From Aristaeella hokkaidonensis (GTDB taxonomy: Bacteria > Bacillota > Clostridia > Christensenellales > Aristaeellaceae), in assembly GCF_018128945.1 (NCBI RefSeq), contig NZ_CP068393.1, positions 372,001 to 436,000 of the forward strand: a DNA stretch of 64,000 nt, written 5' to 3'. The notes under the pieces are model-generated. The model did no database searches, was not told the DNA's origin, and worked only from the letters and a program-made list of their open reading frames with translations. How positions within the stretch are numbered: the stretch's first letter is position 1; every line of letters starts with the position of its first letter. This document shows positions 57,998 to 64,000 of this stretch, piece by piece. The position numbers and the translations under genes were made by a program.

Positions 57998-58609
57998 ATG
58001 AAAAAAGGGGAAAAGCGTAAGCTGGATCTGATTCAGATTGCCTACCGGCTGTTTGTTTCCAGGGGATACGAGCATACCAGCGTGGATGAGATCATTGAAG
58101 AAGCCGGCATCGCCAAGGGCACATACTATTATTACTTCCAGAGCAAAGAACAGATGCTGGAGGAAGTGATCGAGATGATGCTGCAGGCGGAAGCGGAAAA
58201 GGCTGAAGCTGTTCTCCATACAGATCTTTCTGTGCCTGAAAAGATCGTCGGGATCATCGCATCCATCCAGCCCGCCCAGGAAGAGCGGACCATTGATAAC
58301 GCCCTGCACCAGCCGGAAAACATCCTGATGCATAACAAGATCAAGGGACGTTTGTATGACCTGATTGTGCCGATCCTGTCACGGGCGGCGGAGGAGGGCG
58401 TGGAAAAAGGCCTGTTCCATTGTGACAATATTCCGGAACGGGTACGGATGATCATGATCCTCAGCGGCGACATGTTTGACGGGCATATTCCTGCCACACA
58501 AGCAACCATCGACGTTTTTATCGACACTACAGAGAAGATCCTCGGCGCGGAGCCGGGGACAATGGGTTTTATCCGCGGGCTGATTCAGCACACGGAGGAT
58601 ATTCAGTAA
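57998..58609 (+). CDS. TetR-family transcriptional regulator
   Basis: 203 residues. Helix-turn-helix at about 10-55 (LIQIAYRLFVSRGYEHTSVD, EIIEEAGIAKGTYYYYFQSK, EQML); the rest is the helical ligand and dimer domain. ATG at 57998 has GGGAGG 9 nt upstream; the frame extends 7 codons earlier without a site. It heads the operon with an MFS transporter and a CPBP protease and probably represses it through the two operators. The ligand is likely a transported drug or peptide (inference). Confidence 0.95.
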   Translation: MKKGEKRKLDLIQIAYRLFVSRGYEHTSVDEIIEEAGIAKGTYYYYFQSKEQMLEEVIEMMLQAEAEKAEAVLHTDLSVPEKIVGIIASIQPAQEERTIDNALHQPENILMHNKIKGRLYDLIVPILSRAAEEGVEKGLFHCDNIPERVRMIMILSGDMFDGHIPATQATIDVFIDTTEKILGAEPGTMGFIRGLIQHTEDIQ

Positions 58610-58621
58610 AGAAGGATCATT

Positions 58622-59866
58622 GTGAAAACCAAATCAAATCTACGGAAATTCATTCTGCTTTGGGCAGGAGAACTGATTTCATCCATCGGGGGCGGACTGA
58701 CCAGCTTTGGCCTGGGGGTTTACATTTTCCAGCAGACAGGAAGCGCAGCCAACATGGCGCTGATCACACTGCTTGGATTTCTTCCCACACTGCTGCTCAG
58801 TGTGCCTGCAGGCGCACTGGCAGACCGGTATGACCGACGGCTGCTGATGATGATCGGAGACGGATGCTCCGCACTGGGCATTGTTTTTATCCTGGTGTGC
58901 ATGATGAACGGCGGAGCGACGCTGGCACAAATCTGTATCGGCGTGCTGATCAGCTCCGTGTTTTCCGCGCTGCTGGAACCTGCGTTCCGGGCCACAATCA
59001 CAGACCTGCTGACAAGGGAAGAGTTTTCCCGGGCCAGCGGACTGGTGTCCCTGGCGGGCAGTGCCCGATATCTGTTTTCCCCGATCCTGGCTGGTTTTCT
59101 GCTGACGGTCAGCGACGTGAAACTGCTGCTGGTGATTGATATCTGCACCTTTTTCCTGACGGTGATCAGTGCCGCGGTGGTTCGGAAAAGCATTGGAAAG
59201 AAAACTGCGGAAAAGAAGGAGGGCCTTCTGGACAGTATCCGGGACGGATGGAGGATCCTGCGGTCTGAAAGAGGCGTGCTGCTCCTGGTACTGGTTTCCT
59301 CCGCTATCACCCTGTTTATGGGAATGTTCCAGATCCTGGCGGAGCCTATGGTACTCTCTTTTTCAGATGAAAAGACACTGGGAATCACTGAAACCATCTG
59401 TGCCAGCGGCATGCTGGTATCCGGGCTGATCCTGGGCATGCGGGGAATCAAAAGGAACTTTACCGGCATCATGAGCATGTCGCTTGCTACGGCAGGGATT
59501 ATGATGATCGGTTTCGGCTTGTTTGAAAACATCTGCACAATCTGCATTTCCGGGTTCCTGTTTTTTGCTGCCCTGCCTTTTGCCAACAACTGCCTGGACT
59601 ACCTGACGAGAACCCATATTCCTGACGATGTCCAGGGCAGGGTATGGGGACTGATCGGCTTCCTGTCCCAGTTTGGCTACGTGATCGCCTATGCCGTATC
59701 CGGTGTTGCCGCTGACGCACTGGGTCAGTGGACAGGCATGGGAGTCGGAAGGGGATCCGCCATGGTAATCCAGGCGGCGGGCGGAATGATGGCGGCCATC
59801 GCTGTCAGCATGCTTTTCATCCGGAGCATCCGGGGACTGGAAAACAAAACGGAACAAACAGCATAA
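58622..59866 (+). CDS. MFS transporter (EntS/drug-efflux type)
   Basis: 414 residues, 12 membrane helices. LLWAGELISSIGGGLTSFGL opens the protein, LADRYDRRLLMMIGDG is the loop 2-3 signature of MFS, and the later DDVQGRVWGLIGFLSQFGYV is typical of the EntS/MefA-like branch that exports siderophores or macrolides. GTG start at 58622 has GAAGGA 5 nt before it. It is the second gene of the TetR operon, 12 bases behind tetR; the cargo is unknown. Confidence 0.92.
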   Translation: MKTKSNLRKFILLWAGELISSIGGGLTSFGLGVYIFQQTGSAANMALITLLGFLPTLLLSVPAGALADRYDRRLLMMIGDGCSALGIVFILVCMMNGGATLAQICIGVLISSVFSALLEPAFRATITDLLTREEFSRASGLVSLAGSARYLFSPILAGFLLTVSDVKLLLVIDICTFFLTVISAAVVRKSIGKKTAEKKEGLLDSIRDGWRILRSERGVLLLVLVSSAITLFMGMFQILAEPMVLSFSDEKTLGITETICASGMLVSGLILGMRGIKRNFTGIMSMSLATAGIMMIGFGLFENICTICISGFLFFAALPFANNCLDYLTRTHIPDDVQGRVWGLIGFLSQFGYVIAYAVSGVAADALGQWTGMGVGRGSAMVIQAAGGMMAAIAVSMLFIRSIRGLENKTEQTA

Positions 59867-59888
59867 ACAATAAGAATTAAGGAGAAAA

Positions 59889-60731
59889 ATGAATATGCAG
59901 CATACAGCCTATCGATACAGGCCTGTGTTGTTTTTTGCACTGGCTTATCTGTTCACATGGATTTTCTGGATACCGGCAATCTTTATCAAGGGAAATACCG
60001 GCACGTTCCTGATGATGCTGGGGCTTATTGCTCCGGCGGTGGTTTCCACACTGTTTGTTGTCTTTTCCGGATCGGACGCGCTCAAAAAGGATTTGCGGCA
60101 GAAGATCGTCGGTTTTTACAAGGTGAAATGGATGAACGTCCTGCTGGCGATCCTGGTATTCGCCGGGATTACAGCCTGCTCCATCCTGCTGTCCATGGCA
60201 TTCGGTCAGCCGCTGAGCCAGTTCTCCCTTACCGAGGATTTTTCCTTTACCGGTGTGGGAATCGGCAGCGCGCTGCTGACAATCCTGGTTGCTTCGATTA
60301 TCGAGGAAGTGGGCTGGAAGGGATACTGTGAGGATTCCATCGGAAACTATATGAACTGGTTCTGGGAATCCATGATTTTCGGTGCACTCTGGTCTTTCTG
60401 GCATTTCCCACTGATCTTTATCCAGGGTACCTACCAGGCAGGACTGATGGTGAACCCGCTGTATGTGATCAACTTCTTTGTGAGCGGTATTCCGCTTGGA
60501 TTCATCATCACCTGGGTCTACCTGGCCAGTGACCGGTCAATCCTGGCCTGTATGATCTTCCATCTGTTTGTGAATTTCATGCAGGAAAAGATCGCATTGA
60601 CTCCGGAAACCAAATGTGTGGAAACGCTTGTTGTGACAGCAGCCACAGTGATCATCGTGATCGTCAAAAAAGATATGTTCTTTGAAACACGCCATGTAGG
60701 CAGGCTCCTGGAATCTGTCACGGCAAAATAA
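59889..60731 (+). CDS. CPBP-family intramembrane metalloprotease
   Basis: 280 residues with about eight membrane helices. Motif 1 E139-E140-VGWKGY, motif 2 F170-W-H172-F, and a third His in MIFHLFVNF (about 224) form the Abi/CPBP active site, related to Rce1. Such proteins process prenylated or peptide substrates and often give self-immunity beside peptide toxins. Last gene in the TetR-MFS operon, 23 bases behind the transporter. AAGGAG lies 6 nt before the ATG. An immunity role is only a guess since no toxin gene lies here. Confidence 0.9.
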   Translation: MNMQHTAYRYRPVLFFALAYLFTWIFWIPAIFIKGNTGTFLMMLGLIAPAVVSTLFVVFSGSDALKKDLRQKIVGFYKVKWMNVLLAILVFAGITACSILLSMAFGQPLSQFSLTEDFSFTGVGIGSALLTILVASIIEEVGWKGYCEDSIGNYMNWFWESMIFGALWSFWHFPLIFIQGTYQAGLMVNPLYVINFFVSGIPLGFIITWVYLASDRSILACMIFHLFVNFMQEKIALTPETKCVETLVVTAATVIIVIVKKDMFFETRHVGRLLESVTAK

Positions 60732-60738
60732 ATAAAGC

Positions 60739-60766
60739 AATGGCACCTGCAGCCGCAGGTGCCATT
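60739..60766. terminator. Bidirectional terminator after the TetR operon
   Basis: Perfect 12-bp stem AATGGCACCTGC with its complement and a four-base loop between convergent genes. Another GCACCTGC stem. Confidence 0.85.
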
Positions 60767-60785
60767 AAACTATATCGGGATATAT

Positions 60786-61259
60786 TTACTTGTGAATCCA
60801 GCCGGAAGCGCCGCGCAGGCCGACAACGAGCCATTCGCCGTCATCCTTCAGGATGGGCAGGACAGTATCCTTGTCCAGCAGGCCAACCTTCAGCGCAGAG
60901 GTATCATTCCAGGCATAGACCGGGGTGGTGCCATCCGCACGGTACCAGGCCGGATCGATGGCAAGGTAGTCAGCTTTTACCCAGCCTTCAGCGCTATCTT
61001 CAGAATCGCCGGTAAAGATATGGGCCCAGCCGTCTTTCTGCTCATATACAATGATCCGGGCTCCGTCATGCAGGGTATCCAGTACTCCGGCGTTGGCACC
61101 GGGAGCCTGGCGCAGGGTCAGGTTTTCGCACAGTACCACAGCTGAAAGGCCGATCTGTCCTTCCCCGTAGGGCGGAATGATTTCAGCCTGAACGGTCATC
61201 ATACTTCCGATAATCATTATCATCACTGTCAGAATCACTAACCAAACATGTTTCTTCAT
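60786..61259 (-). CDS. Secreted SH3 (SH3b) domain protein
   Basis: 157 residues. Signal peptide (VWLVILTVMIMIIGSMMTVQ, ending MTVQA), then two SH3-like units: LSAVVLCENLTLRQAPGANA with HDGARIIVYEQKDGWAHIFT, and VYAWNDTSALKVGLLDKDTV ending GLRGASGWIHK. It resembles the wall-associated SH3 protein at 14.2 kb in build. AAGGAGG lies 9 nt before the ATG. Probably binds the cell wall. Confidence 0.85.
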   Translation of the reverse strand: MKKHVWLVILTVMIMIIGSMMTVQAEIIPPYGEGQIGLSAVVLCENLTLRQAPGANAGVLDTLHDGARIIVYEQKDGWAHIFTGDSEDSAEGWVKADYLAIDPAWYRADGTTPVYAWNDTSALKVGLLDKDTVLPILKDDGEWLVVGLRGASGWIHK

Positions 61260-61353
61260 AGCAGTAGTCCTCCTTCATGATTCATACAACAATATAACGA
61301 AAAAACCGGTGGTTTTGTTCCCTTTATGCGAAAGGGCGGGGACAGGAAAGGGT

Positions 61354-61878
61354 TCAGATCGCCTTTTTATATACCAGCATTCCATTGCCGTAAGGATCAT
61401 CTTCTGCGCCAAATTCTTCCGTCACGAACTGATAACCGCTCTTTTCCAGCACCTTCGCGGAGGCTTCATTTCCATGCACCACACGCCCGCTGATCTCCCT
61501 GATTCCAAAGCGTGAGAATATGAAACCGGACATGGCGTTCAGCAGTTCGGTGGCATACCCCCTGCCGCGGTATTTCTGCCCGATGCAGTAGCCGATTTCA
61601 GCCTCGTCAGGATTGCCTTCCACTTCACTGATGCCGGTATCGCCGATCAGTTCCCCGGTTTCCTTCAGCTCCACACCGAGGACAAAGGGCAGATGGCTGT
61701 TGTTAACACAGTCAATATAAAAGCGGATGGCACCCTGTGCTTCCTCCAGATCTGCATAGCACTCATTCGGGAACCATTTGCGGACCTGATCATCCAGATG
61801 GTTTTCATACAGCTGCTGAGCATCTTCATCCCTGAACTTGCGGACAAGCAGATGCTCTGTTTCAAACATTTGTTCCAT
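61354..61878 (-). CDS. RimJ/RimL-type GNAT acetyltransferase
   Basis: 174 residues. MFETEHLLVRKFRDEDAQQL, the core EIGYCIGQKYRGRGYATELL with the RGRGYA loop, and SAKVLEKSGYQFVTEEFG. It belongs to the subfamily acetylating protein N termini or small molecules, and it is more GC-rich than the GNAT genes at 17-48 kb. GAAGGA lies 6 nt before the ATG. Acceptor unknown. Confidence 0.9.
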   Translation of the reverse strand: MEQMFETEHLLVRKFRDEDAQQLYENHLDDQVRKWFPNECYADLEEAQGAIRFYIDCVNNSHLPFVLGVELKETGELIGDTGISEVEGNPDEAEIGYCIGQKYRGRGYATELLNAMSGFIFSRFGIREISGRVVHGNEASAKVLEKSGYQFVTEEFGAEDDPYGNGMLVYKKAI

Positions 61879-61994
61879 TTCCGTTCCTTCATATACATTG
61901 ACATTCTGTGATCAAAAGATGTGGTGAAAAGCTTGATATCGCTAATTATCATATCAAATACATACATATCCAGTCAAAGGGAAAAGAGAACAGA

Positions 61995-62026
61995 GCGAAA
62001 CCCGCAGCCGAATGAGAGGCTGCGGG
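61995..62026 (-). terminator. Hairpin behind the secreted coiled-coil protein gene
   Basis: Nine-bp stem CCCGCAGCC/GGCTGCGGG with an eight-base loop, 29 bases past the stop; short T stretch on the minus strand. Confidence 0.7.
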
Positions 62027-62054
62027 CACATATTGTACAATCGATTATTCTTTT

Positions 62055-63965
62055 TTATTTCAAGTCAGTCCGGATCAGATACAGCGTTGTGGCCTGGATT
62101 CCTTCCGGAATGAGATCATAATGGGAACTCTGTGCTGCGTCACGGGTTTCCTCGAAAATCCTGAGGGCATCCGGCAGGGTGTCTTCCGCGTACGGAAGCA
62201 GGGAACGGGCCAGATCGGCTTCGGCGTCCAGGATGGACTGCTTCAGCAGCTGCGTGCCGTTTGTATAGAGGTTGTCCGCACCCTGGGCCAGCTGCGCAGC
62301 GCCGTCTTTCAACTGTACCAGTCCGGCGTTCAGCTTTCCGGCACCTTCTGCAGCCTGTGCTGTTCCATCTGTATATGCCTTTAATCCGTTTACGAATGTG
62401 CTGACCTGATCCAGCTTTGTTTTGAGAGCGGTCAGACTGTCCGCAGCTTTCTGGGCTTCCGCCAGCTTTGCCTGGACTTTTTCATCCGAGGCCAGATACT
62501 TCTCAACATTCTCTCTGACAAGCTCTTCTTTTTTCTCCTGAATCGCAGCATCGATTTTTGCAGCTGTTTCTTTTGCGGCCATCTGGGTATCCACAGCCCC
62601 GTTGACCTGGGCGGCCTGATCGGCAGTTATCTTTCCTGCTTTAACCGCAGACGTATACTGTTCCACGGTGAGACCCGGCTGTACCTTCTCAAGGACGGTT
62701 TCCAATACTTTTGCTTTTACCGCTTCCTCCACACCGGCCTTGATCTGCGATTCCTGCGCGTCAACTTTCGGACGGACGACGGCCTCCACCTGTCCGTATG
62801 CAGCTGTTTTCAGCGCGTCAGGATCCAGCTGTGAGAGAACTGCGTCCAGTGCCGCTGTATAGTTTTCAGCCGTCAGGGCAGGGAGCGTGATGCCTGCGGC
62901 GTCCAGTCCGGAAGCGGCAATCTGTGCGTTCGCGGTTTCCAGAATGGCGGCAAAGACCGTGTCTGCTCCTGTGTTCAGTGCTTCGTTGTTCTGCGTTAAT
63001 GCGGTCAGGCCGCTGCCCAGCGTGGCCATACCGTCTGAAAGGGCAACAACTCCGCTGGCTTCTGTGCCTTCATCCGTGGAAGCTTCGATGCCATACAAAG
63101 CCTTTGTTCCGTCCGCCAGCTGCTTTGCACCATCATCCAGCTGAACCAGGCCGTTGTTGAGCTCATTGAGTTTCTGTGCAAGATCCTTCGTCTTCCCGGT
63201 TGTTTCGGGCAGGACTTCATTCCGGCTCATCGCAGACAGGACTGCCTTTGCCTCGTCCAGTTCGTTGTGCAGATCTGTATCAACTTTACCGTCAATGGTG
63301 TCGCAGGCAAGCCGGATGGGGTCAGAGGATACGAAGGTCATCATCCAGCCCAGATCTGTGTGATCCGCGTGGAAGGAAGCGGAAAAGGAAGCAGGAAGCT
63401 CCAGGGACGCGTCTGCACAGGGCAGGGCACAGCCTACAAGGATCTGCCTTCCCATTTCGGTGATCACAGAGGCGTTTTCCGCCTTCAGGCCGGAAACTCC
63501 GCTTTCAGGCAGCAGCATCGCAGTCACAGCCAGTGCCGGTACAGATTCGTTTGCCTGATAAGAGACTGTCAGAACCGCTTCGCCTTCCCGGTTCTTCAGC
63601 TCGGCGGGGGAGACAGTTTCGCCATCCAGGGTAATCGTCACGACCGGCACCAGGGCAGGCGCTTTATCAGAAGATCCCTGATAAATGATATCCCTGCCGT
63701 CAGCCTGCCAGGTCAGCGTGCTGCCGTCGAGAGAGAAGGTTTCTTTTCCTCCCAGGTTTTCAATGCCTGTCAGGAGGGTCTGATCTGTAATGGTGTCCAA
63801 GCCGTCCGGGTTTTCAAGCCGGATACTATCTGTAATGGAGGTTACGGTTCCGTCAGCACCGGCAACCACATATACTTTTTCCTGTTTGTTTACTTCCGCT
63901 GTTGCGGATACACATCCCAGCACCAACAGGATCGCAAGGATCATTGCAACTGTCTTTTTACACAT
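62055..63965 (-). CDS. Secreted coiled-coil protein with YhgE/Pip-like repeats
   Basis: 636 residues. Signal peptide CKKTVAMILAILLVLGC; the Cys makes a possible lipobox (VLGC), the alternative being cleavage after SATA. Residues 25-220 form a beta-rich part. From about 260, DGAKQLADGTKALYG-like heptads recur (LNELNNGLVQLDDGAKQLAD; LNAGLVQLKDGAAQLAQGAD), the pattern of YhgE/Pip and MMPL-type extracellular coiled coils. Unlike those proteins there are no further membrane helices, so this is a soluble or lipid-anchored form. GGAGA lies 10 nt before the ATG at 63965. Function unknown. Confidence 0.75.
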   Translation of the reverse strand: MCKKTVAMILAILLVLGCVSATAEVNKQEKVYVVAGADGTVTSITDSIRLENPDGLDTITDQTLLTGIENLGGKETFSLDGSTLTWQADGRDIIYQGSSDKAPALVPVVTITLDGETVSPAELKNREGEAVLTVSYQANESVPALAVTAMLLPESGVSGLKAENASVITEMGRQILVGCALPCADASLELPASFSASFHADHTDLGWMMTFVSSDPIRLACDTIDGKVDTDLHNELDEAKAVLSAMSRNEVLPETTGKTKDLAQKLNELNNGLVQLDDGAKQLADGTKALYGIEASTDEGTEASGVVALSDGMATLGSGLTALTQNNEALNTGADTVFAAILETANAQIAASGLDAAGITLPALTAENYTAALDAVLSQLDPDALKTAAYGQVEAVVRPKVDAQESQIKAGVEEAVKAKVLETVLEKVQPGLTVEQYTSAVKAGKITADQAAQVNGAVDTQMAAKETAAKIDAAIQEKKEELVRENVEKYLASDEKVQAKLAEAQKAADSLTALKTKLDQVSTFVNGLKAYTDGTAQAAEGAGKLNAGLVQLKDGAAQLAQGADNLYTNGTQLLKQSILDAEADLARSLLPYAEDTLPDALRIFEETRDAAQSSHYDLIPEGIQATTLYLIRTDLK

Positions 63966-64000
63966 AACGATCAATCTCCTTTCCCGTTCAGCGGGCAGAT

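Noticed and set aside
1..64000. CRISPR array, transposase or prophage
   Set aside because: No regularly spaced repeats, no cas, transposase, capsid or integrase reading frames were found on either strand.

Overview
The window looks like the chromosome of a low-to-mid GC anaerobic Firmicute of class Clostridia, plausibly a rumen or gut Christensenellales/Aristaeella-like organism (inference). The supporting signs are the fusion of IspH with four S1 RNA-binding domains directly behind cmk and plsC, strong AGGAGG ribosome binding sites, TTGACA/TATAAT promoters, LytR-CpsA-Psr proteins, an AbrB-type regulator and ECF sigma/anti-sigma logic. There is no integrase, transposase, phage gene or CRISPR array.

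1-16.6 kb is core-like. A truncated LysR gene is followed by an mgtE Mg2+ transporter behind a 290-nt structured leader, with a flippase overlapping it. Then come an intergenic repeat patch, two tandem LCP cell-wall proteins, a YfbR-type nucleotidase, an AbrB-like regulator, the cmk-plsC-ispH/S1 cluster, an XRE regulator overlapping a secreted C39-like/SH3 protein, a second secreted SH3 protein, a GH43 glycosidase and tRNA-Ser(CGA).

16.6-49 kb is an accessory region. It starts at the 3' end of tRNA-Ser, which lies at one end of a 150-bp direct repeat. Nearly all genes lie on the minus strand and are small single-domain enzymes: GNAT acetyltransferases, P-loop kinases, HIT, Nudix, HAD, aminoglycoside phosphotransferase- and acetyltransferase-like proteins, a nucleotidyltransferase, a VOC protein, deaminase, ASCH, methyltransferase and others. 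Most have their own ribosome binding site, and several have their own promoter or terminator. Near-identical promoter modules, 3' palindromes and junction segments recur, which makes the region look like a cassette-like accumulation of acquired genes. Two genes in it are broken (a radical SAM gene with an in-frame TAG and a frameshifted GNAT), and one insertion is bracketed by a 48-bp direct repeat. An ECF sigma/anti-sigma pair, a LysR regulator with a divergent small membrane protein, and a two-repeat peptidoglycan-binding protein are embedded here.

49-64 kb returns to mixed strands: a serine hydrolase, glycogen branching enzyme, XRE regulator, TauE/SafE permease, secreted acidic proteins, further GNATs and a self-regulated TetR-MFS-CPBP operon with paired operators, ending in a secreted coiled-coil protein. 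The most interesting regulatory finding is a pair of 13-bp ATACC-NNN-GGTAT-type sites exactly 33 bp apart upstream of the -35 of two genes 10 kb apart, which suggests a small activator-controlled regulon.
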